DNA of 58,603 bases. Origin: CALFCX01 sp041650595 (lineage in GTDB: Bacteria > Margulisbacteria > WOR-1 > JAKLHX01). The position numbers were made by a program, and so were the translations under genes. Each line of letters opens with the position of its first letter. Position 1 is the first letter of the stretch. Under the pieces are notes generated by a model. The model ran no database searches, was not told the origin of the DNA, and worked only from the letters and a program-made list of their open reading frames with translations. The stretch is from positions 1-58,603 of the forward strand of contig JBAZKW010000014.1 of assembly GCA_041650595.1 (NCBI GenBank), in the 5' to 3' direction. Positions 9,094 through 17,100 of the stretch are shown in pieces.

Positions 9094-9504
9094 TCAGAAT
9101 TCTTTATCCAATGTATTAAGAACTTTCTCCATGATTTTCGTCATATTCTTCTTTATGTCTTTTTCCCATAAGCGTAACACTGTCCACCCCTGCTTCTTAA
9201 GTTCACGATTGACATCTTTATCACGTTGCTTATTTCGTGCAATCTTGTTTTCCCAGAATTCACAGTTCGATTTCGGCATGATGCACCGAGTCCGGTGACC
9301 GTGCCAAAAATCCGAATCGACAAATACGGCTACTTTCTTTCGTCGGAAAACGAAATCCGGCTTGCCGGTGATCGTTTTTACATTCTTTGCAAAATATATC
9401 TTCTGCCTTCTCAGCTCTTTAGCAATCAACAGCTCCGGACGGGTTCCTTCCGACCGGATATTCTGCATATTTTTCCTGCGCTGTTCAGGCGTCAAGTTAT
9501 CCAT
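9094..9504 (-). CDS. vsr: very short patch repair endonuclease (Vsr), zinc-type
   Basis: The 136-residue protein has the Vsr layout: PEQRRKNMQNIRS at the N-terminus, GKPDFVF (catalytic Asp), FVDSDFWHGHRTRC (His/Cys zinc and active-site segment) and SNCEFWENKI, then GWTVLRLWEKDI. Vsr nicks next to T:G mismatches that arise when 5-methylcytosine deaminates, and so protects the methylated site. Its start codon directly follows the stop of a 36-codon ORF, and the cytosine methyltransferase starts 1 base after its end, a pairing that fits its role. It keeps the Cys residues that the other Vsr here lacks. Confidence 0.9.
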   Translation of the reverse strand: MDNLTPEQRRKNMQNIRSEGTRPELLIAKELRRQKIYFAKNVKTITGKPDFVFRRKKVAVFVDSDFWHGHRTRCIMPKSNCEFWENKIARNKQRDKDVNRELKKQGWTVLRLWEKDIKKNMTKIMEKVLNTLDKEF

Positions 9505-9615
9505 CTACCTGTCGACCTTATAAAAATTCTTTCCTTCCGAAAGTTTAATATTAGGTATCCATAACGGCTCGCCGTCCCATCCCTTATCCTGTTTGAATGG
9601 TCTGTGTTTTGCCAT
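9505..9615 (-). CDS. 36-residue micro-ORF fitted between the two vsr genes
   Basis: The product starts MAKHRPFKQDKGWDGE and ends GKNFYKVDR. Its ATG directly follows the TAG of the upstream vsr and its own TAG directly precedes the ATG of the downstream vsr, so the stops and starts are abutted on both sides (TAG then ATG). The end of the upstream gene supplies a GAGGTG ribosome site. No family is recognised. The tight fit favours a real, coupled gene; a relic of a longer gene is the alternative. Confidence 0.5.
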   Translation of the reverse strand: MAKHRPFKQDKGWDGEPLWIPNIKLSEGKNFYKVDR

Positions 9616-10029
9616 CTACACCTCATTTAGTAAAAAGCTCTTTATTCTATTAACTGAAGCGTCAAGGTCTTTTTCAATTTCATGTTCCCATACCCTTATA
9701 ACTTGCCAGCCTTTTTTTCTTAGAAGTGATCTATTTTTTTTATCCCTCTTTACATTTCTCTCAATTTTAGATATCCAGTATCCCTTTGGAAGCCTTGCCT
9801 TAAGTTTTTTAAGCTGATACCCATGCCAAAAATCACCGTCTACGAAAACAGCTTTCTTTTTTCTCGGCAACGCTATATCAGGATTTCCTTCAATACTCTT
9901 ATAGTGTTTCTGAAAATAAATTCCTCTTTTCCGCAGTTCACGGAAAACAACAACCTCGATTTTCGTATTTTTGCCCCGGATCTTGGACATAATACGGCTT
10001 CTAACATTTGGCAAGAATTTGTCTGCCAT
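9616..10029 (-). CDS. vsr: Vsr-like endonuclease of the NgoPII-type module
   Basis: The 137-residue protein has PNVRSRIMSKIRGKNT, GNPDIAL (catalytic Asp) and AVFVDGDFWHGYQ, then GWQVIRVWEHEI, matching Vsr. Compared with the neighbouring Vsr it lacks the Cys residues after the FWHG segment, so the usual zinc site is altered. Its start overlaps the end of the 349-residue methyltransferase by 29 bases, which ties it to that enzyme. Vsr proteins repair T:G mismatches made by deamination of 5-methylcytosine. Confidence 0.85.
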   Translation of the reverse strand: MADKFLPNVRSRIMSKIRGKNTKIEVVVFRELRKRGIYFQKHYKSIEGNPDIALPRKKKAVFVDGDFWHGYQLKKLKARLPKGYWISKIERNVKRDKKNRSLLRKKGWQVIRVWEHEIEKDLDASVNRIKSFLLNEV

Positions 10030-11050
10030 GTTCCTTATCAGTCTTTTTGGATGTTCCTTCCCCAGATAGCAATAAAACTTTTTTTATTGCTATTGCCAAA
10101 TGCCTTGCAAATTCAACAGGTACAGCATTGCCTACCATTTTGTACCCATCGGCAACGGTGGTATATTTAAAAACATAATCATCTGGGAATGTCTGCACTC
10201 TAGCACATTCCCTAACTGACAGCCTCCTGTACAATTTTTCTTTTCCCTTAACGAATACACGCTTATTTTTTTCAACGAAGACCATCTTGGGCGCTTGCGG
10301 ATGAATAGGCGCATGCCTACCTCCGGCTTGGATCGTGAACGATGGCTCATTCCAAGAACGGACTCTATTTCTCGACATATAAATAGTAGAAAAACCGCCA
10401 TTCATATATTCATGGTTAGGTAGTGCTAATTTATTCTCAGGATTAGCTTTATTGTACGAAAGGGCAGGAATTGCAGTATCTTTGATATCCCATATTGCAT
10501 CCTTAAGAATCGGCTGAACATTTCCTTTTGGGAACTCAAAACAAACACCTATTTCTTTGCGAAAACCAACAAAAATAACTCTTTTTCTATCTTGGGGGAC
10601 ATTATAATTGCTTGCATTTAAAAGTTCATACTTCACACTGTATCCGGCATTTTCAAATTCATGTAATATATTCTGCACCGCTTCGCCATGTTTGATATGC
10701 AACATCCCAGACACATTCTCAGCAAGAAAGAATTTTGGTTTCTTGTCTTTCAAGATCCTTATATATTCATAAAACAGCTTGCCCCTTGAATCATTTATGC
10801 CTCGACCCGCTCCAGCCTCGCTCCAGCTTTGGCATGGAGGACCGCCAACAACCCCTACAGCCCCGTCAGGAATTTCGTTAGATGGGATATCGATAATGCT
10901 TCGGTGATCTAAAATTGTTTTTGGGAAATTAAATTCAAACGTTTCCCATATAGACTTATCGTACTCATTTGCCCACGCTATATGGAAGCCCGCCTTTTCA
11001 AAACCAAGATCTAATCCTCCCGCACCAGAAAAAAGTGATAGTATTTTCAT
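10001..11050 (-). CDS. DNA (cytosine-5) methyltransferase of the NgoPII-type system
   Basis: The 349-residue protein has LSLFSGAGGLDLGFEKAGF (motif I), GGPPCQSWSEAG (catalytic Cys), LAENVSGML (VI), PQDRKRVIFVGFR (VIII) and MVGNAVPV (X). The short length and the adjacent NgoPII-like endonuclease suggest a type II methyltransferase whose target matches that enzyme, GGCC in known NgoPII/HaeIII relatives, but the specificity is inferred. It starts 2 bases after the endonuclease gene, and a vsr gene overlaps its end, so the three form one unit. Confidence 0.9.
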   Translation of the reverse strand: MKILSLFSGAGGLDLGFEKAGFHIAWANEYDKSIWETFEFNFPKTILDHRSIIDIPSNEIPDGAVGVVGGPPCQSWSEAGAGRGINDSRGKLFYEYIRILKDKKPKFFLAENVSGMLHIKHGEAVQNILHEFENAGYSVKYELLNASNYNVPQDRKRVIFVGFRKEIGVCFEFPKGNVQPILKDAIWDIKDTAIPALSYNKANPENKLALPNHEYMNGGFSTIYMSRNRVRSWNEPSFTIQAGGRHAPIHPQAPKMVFVEKNKRVFVKGKEKLYRRLSVRECARVQTFPDDYVFKYTTVADGYKMVGNAVPVEFARHLAIAIKKVLLLSGEGTSKKTDKEHGRQILAKC

Positions 11051-11051
11051 C

Positions 11052-11903
11052 CTAACTCCTAAAGGTTATTAGTTTTGCTTCTTCCAAATTTGCCGGATTG
11101 TTGGGTGACTTCAACATTATGTCTTTGATATCTAGCCTTGGATCCGATAAGTTTTCAAGTCTATTCTTGTCCTCATCAGGGAATGCATAATATTTTTCTT
11201 TTTTCATAACGACATTGACGGAAAGACCGTTAGACAAGGCGGGTATTTCCGACACGTAATCATAAACTCGAATGGGGTTATCGATATGCCACATGCCTCG
11301 AATCCGAAGGCAAGTTATGCCCAGAGGGTCAACTCTATTAATGCGTCCTAATTCATTCGTTTGTGATAGCTCAATGCCTTCTAAAGTCTCCAATCCCGAT
11401 GATATCGTGTTTTTTATCCTTTCGTATATTTCTTTATCAGCGGCATAGCAATCACCGTAAACAAGCCATAACACATTTAGCTGATCTCTGTTAACTACAC
11501 CAATAACATAAACAATATCTTTTGCCGCCCAACTTTCGCATTCACGGCATGCTTGGGTTATCATTGGGCTATCCGCATATAATTTGCTTTTCGGATATGA
11601 ACTATTGAGCGCTATGCCTGAACGTATGCTTTCAATCTTCTTTACTTCTATGGCATCACCGCCACGAATAATAATATCGGGAGGATTGTTTTGGTTTCCC
11701 AGATAAGAAAAGTTGGCAGAGTAAATTGAATTTCTTTCTTGCTCGGTGGTTACATTCACAGAACCACAAAATAAATCCCGCACATAATATTCTAGAGCTT
11801 CGCCCATGCTGTTAGCCCTATTAATGCCTGTATAATGCTGACGTATTGCGTGAATTGGATTCTGGGTTAAATTGTTAATAGCTTTCAATAAATTAGTAAT
11901 CAT
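11052..11903 (-). CDS. NgoPII-family type II restriction endonuclease
   Basis: The 283-residue protein begins like NgoPII-type enzymes, with a short helix, then GINRANSMGEALEYYVRDLF, and a likely active site PPDIIIRGGDAIEVKKIES near residues 78-96 (D...ExK). It is predicted to cut unmethylated DNA at the sequence protected by the adjacent methyltransferase. The gene follows a ribbon-helix-helix gene by 9 bases and precedes the methyltransferase by 2. Family recognition rests on the N-terminal and active-site pattern; cleavage of GGCC is known for the family and not shown here. Confidence 0.8.
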   Translation of the reverse strand: MITNLLKAINNLTQNPIHAIRQHYTGINRANSMGEALEYYVRDLFCGSVNVTTEQERNSIYSANFSYLGNQNNPPDIIIRGGDAIEVKKIESIRSGIALNSSYPKSKLYADSPMITQACRECESWAAKDIVYVIGVVNRDQLNVLWLVYGDCYAADKEIYERIKNTISSGLETLEGIELSQTNELGRINRVDPLGITCLRIRGMWHIDNPIRVYDYVSEIPALSNGLSVNVVMKKEKYYAFPDEDKNRLENLSDPRLDIKDIMLKSPNNPANLEEAKLITFRS

Positions 11904-11912
11904 TTAAGCTCC

Positions 11913-12086
11913 TCATTTTATTTTTACCCATCTCTTCCTATCATCCTCTATGAGATCCCTAATTATAGAAACAATGGATGAATTCTTGTTTTGTTTCTGG
12001 AGTGCGAGGGCTTTTTCTTTCAGGAAAAAATATTGGTCTTGCGTAATTTCGATAGTCGTTTTCTTTATGCGTTTACTGGCAGGCAT
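11913..12086 (-). CDS. ribbon-helix-helix regulator heading the restriction operon
   Basis: The 57-residue product starts MPASKRIKKTTIEIT, with a beta strand, then helices LKEKALAL and SIVSIIRDLIEDD, the pattern of Arc/MetJ/CopG-type repressors. The ATG at 12086 has GGAG 8 bases before it; an ORF extending to 12209 would run over the promoter and terminator. It is the first gene of the leftward operon and is separated from the endonuclease by 9 bases. It could control restriction genes, as controller proteins do in other type II systems, or be an antitoxin-like protein. Confidence 0.6.
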   Translation of the reverse strand: MPASKRIKKTTIEITQDQYFFLKEKALALQKQNKNSSIVSIIRDLIEDDRKRWVKIK

Positions 12087-12129
12087 GTTCCACTCCTTGA
12101 TTGGTGCTTTAGCATTATTCTCCGTATAC

Positions 12130-12147
12130 CCATATTTATGGATTATA
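12130..12147 (-). promoter_or_regulatory. extended -10 promoter with overlapping palindrome
   Basis: On the minus strand TGCTATAAT gives an exact -10 hexamer (12142-12147) with an extended TG. No good -35 hexamer is seen at 17 bases. Downstream, CCATAAATATGG (12130-12141) is a near-perfect palindrome at the expected start site. The ribbon-helix-helix gene begins at 12086, so this is a plausible self-repressed promoter. Confidence 0.6.
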
Positions 12148-12167
12148 GCACAAAGGCCTGCCAATGG

Positions 12168-12206
12168 AAACAAAAAACCTCCGCCAGCATAATTCCAGCG
12201 GAGGTT
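12168..12206 (-). terminator. rho-independent terminator ending the phage late operon
   Basis: On the minus strand AACCTCCGC pairs with GCGGAGGTT around a 13-base loop, followed by TTTTTT. It lies just after the stop of the last phage gene (12228) and before the defence promoter, and so separates the two transcripts. Confidence 0.85.
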
Positions 12207-12227
12207 CAAAGGATGATCGGTATCTTA

Positions 12228-12512
12228 TTATTTTGCTTTGTTTCTGGGCTTTCCCGAGCCCCAGCCAGACTTCCATCTTTTAACCGCTCCGGCCACCAGC
12301 GCATCAATTTCCTGCTGAGTAATTCCTTCCGCAAGAACATGCATAAGCTCATCCTTGTTAAGTACCCGGAAATTCTTTATGCCCCGCTCCTTTGCCTTGA
12401 GCATAAGGACCTGCCGGGTTTCTCTGGTCTCCGGCTGAACCTCGGCAACCTGAGCGCGCGTTGCCGCCGATTTCTTTTGCTTCTTCTTTTTCTGTTTTTC
12501 TTTATTCGCCAT
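12228..12512 (-). CDS. small basic protein with Rho-N/SAP-like segment
   Basis: From the ATG at 12512 (AAGGAGG ribosome site) the product is 94 residues: a lysine-rich N-terminus (MANKEKQKKKKQKKS), then LKAKERGIKNFRVLNKDELM, a helix-extended-helix pattern like Rho-N or SAP nucleic-acid-binding motifs, and a basic C-terminus. It is the last gene of the phage late operon. The longer frame to 12587 overlaps the previous gene further and has no ribosome site. Probably binds nucleic acid; role unknown. Confidence 0.55.
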   Translation of the reverse strand: MANKEKQKKKKQKKSAATRAQVAEVQPETRETRQVLMLKAKERGIKNFRVLNKDELMHVLAEGITQQEIDALVAGAVKRWKSGWGSGKPRNKAK

Positions 12513-12678
12513 CCCGAACCTCCTTTTTTCTCCCGTTATTATTAACCTCACCATAGGCAATATGCACTGCCTTGCGCAGTAACTCACAAATACTCTCTTT
12601 GGTCTTCTGCCTCTGTCGAAACAACAAAGCCATTTCTTTCTCTCCCAATCGCGAAGCTGGCCACTGGTACTTATTCAT
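12502..12678 (-). CDS. small phage protein, possible RHH-like
   Basis: A 58-codon frame starting ATG at 12678, whose ATGA overlaps the RadC-like stop, and ending TAA at 12502. It contains an EKEMALLFRQRQKT strand-helix segment and a following helix ICELLRKAVHI, which resembles a ribbon-helix-helix protein, but the match is weak. The next gene begins inside its end. Too short for a firm family call. Confidence 0.4.
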   Translation of the reverse strand: MNKYQWPASRLGEKEMALLFRQRQKTKESICELLRKAVHIAYGEVNNNGRKKEVRDGE

Positions 12679-13103
12679 ACTGCCTCGGGAATTTTTCCGG
12701 CATCCCCAAAGCTGTAATACCTGCCTTGTTCGCCGACAACTACATGATCTAAAAGAGCTATCTCCAATACCTGACCGGCCTTGGCCAACTTCTTCGTTAT
12801 ACTGCGATCCTTCGGCGACGGCCTGGGATCTCCGCTAGGATGATTATGAGCAATGATGACTGCCTTGACGCCGTTCATGACTGCCCGGCGAAAGACCTCA
12901 CGCGGCGAAGCAAGATTACCGTCTAAACTGCCCAGATGCACTAAATCAACGAATTTTATCCTGCCTTTTACGTTGAGCCCGATTACCCACAGATGTTCTT
13001 TGTCCCTGTCAATCGTATCCTCGACCTTGAGGAGAATCGTTATAAGGGCCGCTACATCTTCCGATTGGTTAATCTTTACTTTGCTGAAATCCTTAATTAC
13101 CAT
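12675..13103 (-). CDS. RadC-like JAB/MPN domain protein
   Basis: The 142-residue protein is a RadC-type MPN+ domain with the metal signature AHNHPSGDPRPS (HxH...D) at about residues 87-98 and a catalytic Glu near the N-terminus. It lacks the N-terminal helix-hairpin-helix part of chromosomal RadC. Phage and island RadC-like proteins are common and their function is unproven; a nuclease role has been suggested. It sits in the lysis/late end of the phage operon. Confidence 0.8.
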   Translation of the reverse strand: MVIKDFSKVKINQSEDVAALITILLKVEDTIDRDKEHLWVIGLNVKGRIKFVDLVHLGSLDGNLASPREVFRRAVMNGVKAVIIAHNHPSGDPRPSPKDRSITKKLAKAGQVLEIALLDHVVVGEQGRYYSFGDAGKIPEAV

Positions 13104-13154
13104 AGGGAAGGATTAGGCCGTATAATCTCCCGTATGGCAAGTTATTTTTAACTC

Positions 13155-13646
13155 TTAAAGATCCGCCTTTATCTGCCCGACAATCTTCTTGGTCTCGACG
13201 CTTTGCTTATCTTTCAGGGCATTATGCAATTCGGTATTCTCAGTTGCTTTGGCTTCCTTGATGGCCGCCACCGTCTCTCTCATTGCCCTTTTCCACTTGA
13301 AAAGAAGTTTGACCAGCCAGGCCAAAGTCGCGCCCGGGCACAAAACCAAGCCCACAATTAAGGCAATGATAGCCAGCAGGCTCAAACCTGAAAACCAGTT
13401 GCCGATTTTCTCGCCCAGCGTCAATCTGCGGGGAGTGTTCTCCAACCCCACCTGCAGGGTCTTTTTTGTTTCCTCGACCACATAAGCCTTATTGTCAGCT
13501 ATTATCGCCCTGGGCTTAGTGGTCACTTCTTCACGCCAGTTGTAAACCGTCTCGGGTTTCTTGGGAGTGGTAATCTTCGGGAAAGGAATTCCTGCGCATC
13601 CGGACAGAACCAAAACTGCCGCCGAAATCATGATTATTTTCTTCAC
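13155..13646 (-). CDS. phage lipoprotein with C-terminal transmembrane segment, possible spanin
   Basis: The 163-residue product (GTG start at 13646, GGAGG upstream) opens with a lipoprotein signal: MKKIIMISAAVLVLSGC, lipobox LSGC. Around residues 85-115 is a strong hydrophobic stretch (LSLLAIIALIVGLVLCPG), followed by a charged tail. An outer-membrane lipid anchor plus an inner-membrane helix in one chain is the plan of unimolecular spanins, which fuse the two membranes during lysis. Its place beside a holin-like gene fits, but the helix is not at the extreme C-terminus, so the call is tentative. Confidence 0.5.
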   Translation of the reverse strand: MKKIIMISAAVLVLSGCAGIPFPKITTPKKPETVYNWREEVTTKPRAIIADNKAYVVEETKKTLQVGLENTPRRLTLGEKIGNWFSGLSLLAIIALIVGLVLCPGATLAWLVKLLFKWKRAMRETVAAIKEAKATENTELHNALKDKQSVETKKIVGQIKADL

Positions 13647-13661
13647 CTTATCTCGCCTCCT

Positions 13662-13928
13662 TCACTTTCTCATTACTCCATATACAATGAGCCCTACGAC
13701 CAGGGAACTCAAAAGCGTTATCATCAATGTCGCCCATAAAGGTAACCTGTTAGTCAGCTTCTTCTCGAAACAATTGAACTTCTTCCAGATATCGTCGAAT
13801 TTCTTGTAGATAGAATTAAGATGATTGTTCTTGATGTCATCCAGGGTATCTTTGATATTCGTAACTTCCGTTTCGATGACCGCCAGGCGTTCGGGTATGG
13901 TTTTTTCCTGCATAATTTTAATTTCCAT
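13662..13928 (-). CDS. XhlA/holin-like small membrane protein
   Basis: The 88-residue product has a heptad coiled-coil segment (residues 12-55, IETEVTNIKDTLDDIKNN) and one C-terminal hydrophobic helix (ATLMITLLSSLVVGLIVYG), the layout of haemolysin XhlA and related phage holin-associated proteins. The start is ATG 13928, with an alternative ATG at 13913; the gene overlaps the upstream coiled-coil ORF by 11 bases. Confidence 0.6.
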   Translation of the reverse strand: MEIKIMQEKTIPERLAVIETEVTNIKDTLDDIKNNHLNSIYKKFDDIWKKFNCFEKKLTNRLPLWATLMITLLSSLVVGLIVYGVMRK

Positions 13929-14094
13929 CTTTATTTTTTGCCGCTTCTTCTTTCAAGGTTTTAATGATATCTTCAAGCTGCGCTATGCGGCCTATGGTCT
14001 GCCAATAGGCTATCTTTGCTTTTTCCTGCGATTCCTTCAGCTGCACGGCCGTGCCTTCCAATCGTTTCAGTTGTTGTTTTAGTTCTTCAAGCAT
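13918..14094 (-). CDS. small coiled-coil phage protein
   Basis: A 58-codon frame from ATG 14094 to TAA 13918. It is almost entirely helix with heptad repeats (MLEELKQQLKRLEG, then AQLEDIIKTLKEEA) and no membrane segment. It follows the tip protein gene by 16 bases and overlaps the holin-like gene by 11 bases. No specific family is recognised. Confidence 0.5.
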   Translation of the reverse strand: MLEELKQQLKRLEGTAVQLKESQEKAKIAYWQTIGRIAQLEDIIKTLKEEAAKNKDGN

Positions 14095-14110
14095 TCAATC
14101 CTCCGTTTTA

Positions 14111-17100
14111 TCATGTCCCGCTTTTCCTGAATTCGACTACCGTCAACTGCGCTCCGTAGGTACTGCCGATGTAGGCTGTCCCATAACCCGTCCTTCTCCA
14201 TTGGACTTTCACGGTATGGGAAGTAGCGCTTACCGCCACGAACTTCTGTAATGCCGGAGGAACCCTCCAGTTGAAGGTCTCTATTTCGTGGCTATGATCG
14301 TCCAAGCTAAAGCCGTGTGAATGATCACCTTCGCTGTCGCAGTCAGGACTATACTCGCAACCCGCATTGATATTATGCTGATGATCTCCGGCGTTATCGG
14401 TTTCCGGATTGGCTCCTCCGCCGACTCCCGTAGCCTGTATATCATCTATGCCGTAAATAGCTCCTGTCTTGGTCACGCCGTCGACCTGTATCCTGAATTC
14501 GACCAAACAGCCGTCTGTAGAACCATAGGTATCTCCGGCAGAGAAAATTATCAATAAGTTGGAAGCTTCGGTGGTCAAATTCAACGTCAATAAATCGGCA
14601 AAAGTAGTGGAAGCTATGGATTGATTACTTATGGTAGCTTCTTTTATCTGAGTGATAATTCCGGTTAAAGCCTGGACGTTCACCTCTCCGGTCCAGATTT
14701 TCAAGCCATCATTATTGGTCAATTTAAAACCCGATACGCCTTCTACATAATCGGAGCTTTGTATATATTCGTCTACGGTCAGGCTTCCGGTATTGACTGC
14801 CAGCGCGTCCAGTTGATTTACGCTTATCTTGTCGGCCGTAATCGAATCGGTATAAATCTTTCCGCCGTCGATCTTGGTTATATCGGATCCGTGCGCCCAG
14901 CCTGTGGCAGTAGCAACATCAATCAATTCCCATTCACCGGCTATTATTTCATCGTCCCCCGGGTTAGTGGCGCGGTACATCTTGTCTCCGTCGTCGGTAT
15001 CAATCCATAAATCACCCGTAGTCAAAGCCGTAGGAATGGCATCCTGCCGGAAGACAGTTATGCCGCCTCCGCCGCCGCTTTCGGATACCACTTCCCATGT
15101 ATCAACCTGATAGATATAAAGTTTATTGTTATCATCGGTATCAATCCAATAATCTCCGTCGTTCATTCCGGAAGTAGGCTCATCATCCTGATAGTATGTC
15201 TTGGCCGGGATGGCGTCGCCTGCCAATTTAGAAAGTGTTATTGATTCGGCGGTGATTTTACTTCCATCCAAGTCAAGAATCTTGGCGTTGGTAACTATAA
15301 GATCTTTTATCTGAGCGGATAAAGTAATAATTTCTCCGGCAATAAGTTTTCTCGCCGATATTATAGCGTCTCCTATTTCCGCTTCGCTCAAAGGCGTGAA
15401 GTTTATGGTAACCGCAGAGGAGAAACTTCCGGGCCCGTAAGTATCTACCGCCCTTACTTTATAATAAGCCCTGTCTTTTATTGCGAACTCGTCATCGATA
15501 TCGGGCGTGCCTGACGGCCAGGAAGCAACCGTTACCTGCCCTGTCGAATTATTGTAGGCTGTGACTATTGCCTCCTGGCCTTTATAAGTCCCGCTTGTCT
15601 GAACGATCACATCACCGACAAAATAATCCGTGCCGTAACCGGCTATATCCGCGTCCGTAATGCTTGTCGCATCTGCCGCGTCAGCTTTGGCGTCAACCGG
15701 GGCGTTACCCTGAACTATGGCCGCTGTGCCGGGAACCTTTACCTCTAAAACCTCCTCGCCTCCCCAGACATTGGTAGGAGATTTATAAACTTCGTAATAT
15801 TTCAAATCCTCGTCGCTGACATCCGACCATTCTATCTTGGCAAACCCGAACCACTGCGTAGCCGCAATGGTCGGCGTAGAAGGAGCTGCGTTCGTGGGCG
15901 TAACTGACTGCGCCGTTTCGGAATAACCGCCGGACGTGTTGTAAGCCTTGATGTAATAAGTGCCTGGGTTTCTCGATGAAGGTGTCACGACAGTAAACGT
16001 GTTTGCCGATCCCCTGTAAATGAGGCTCGCGCTCTGCACTCCCCAGTTCGCGTCTTCGGTCCTGATTTCATAACCTGCCAGGTCAACGTTCGGGCATTTA
16101 TCCCAGGTAAAGACTATCTCATTCAAAAAGGTATAAGCGAAATTGGAAACGTCATTGGGTAAGTCGGTTTTTCCGGTAATGGTAATCTCGGCAAAGGGCG
16201 AATCAGGCTTTGCGGTTTCCTGGCCGTCGTAAGATACGCTCGTCACGCAGACTTTATAAGTCGAACCGACTTCGATATTGCCGATTATCGACATACTGCT
16301 TCCTTCGGTGTAGCCCACGTAATACCAGTTCACGCCGTCGTTATCCGAATAATAAACATTGACGCCTTTAAACCTGTTCATCAATTCCGAAGCGCCCAAG
16401 TCGGGAAGCTCAAAGCACACATCTATCGCGTTCTCTATGGTGCCGTCTGCAAGAGTAACCACTCTCTCGGTCAATACCACATTCGACACATAAGGAATGG
16501 TAAAATCCAGAGAGGAATAATTATTATCGGGAATGATCACATCGCTGTCGTCATAGACATTCTCGTTATATTCCAAAGCCGATATCTGGACTTCATCCTT
16601 GCCTTCCCTCTGGATAGACACGATGCGGAAATCTTTTTTGACCTTGTTCGTCTCACCGATTGCATATACATCGAAGCCTTGAGGTGCAGTAGAAAACGCC
16701 GTACACTCCACCTCCGTATAACTGCCTGCAGGAGATGTGATAGACCGTTCCTCTATGGTATCATCGGAAAACCTAACCTGAATCTTATAGGACTTGCCGT
16801 CTTCGATATCCATCGTCCGGTCCAGTTTTACCAGCGTGGTTGTCGAACCTGCCTGAACCCGGCCCGAGAAACCCCACTGCGGCACGTCATGCGAAACCGA
16901 GATGATATCTCCGGCCTGGCAGGCAACCGCGTCGATCCCGGCTTTGAATGATACCGACCTGTTGATATACTTGGCCACCTTCAACGCGTATCTTCCTGCG
17001 CGGATAGCATAACTTGCCCGGGTCGTAAATAACCTCACCTGGCTCTTACGCATAGGATCTCCGGCCGCCAAAGCATCCTCATCGATATATGCTATTGTTT

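Noticed and set aside
12087..12209. Longer N-terminus of the ribbon-helix-helix ORF
   Set aside because: It would cover the terminator, promoter and palindrome; the ATG at 12086 has a good ribosome site.
2375..12230. Left attachment site matching the tRNA-His 3' end
   Set aside because: No clear copy of TGGGGTGGCTGA or a near match was found by eye in the left region; a comparison with empty sites is needed.
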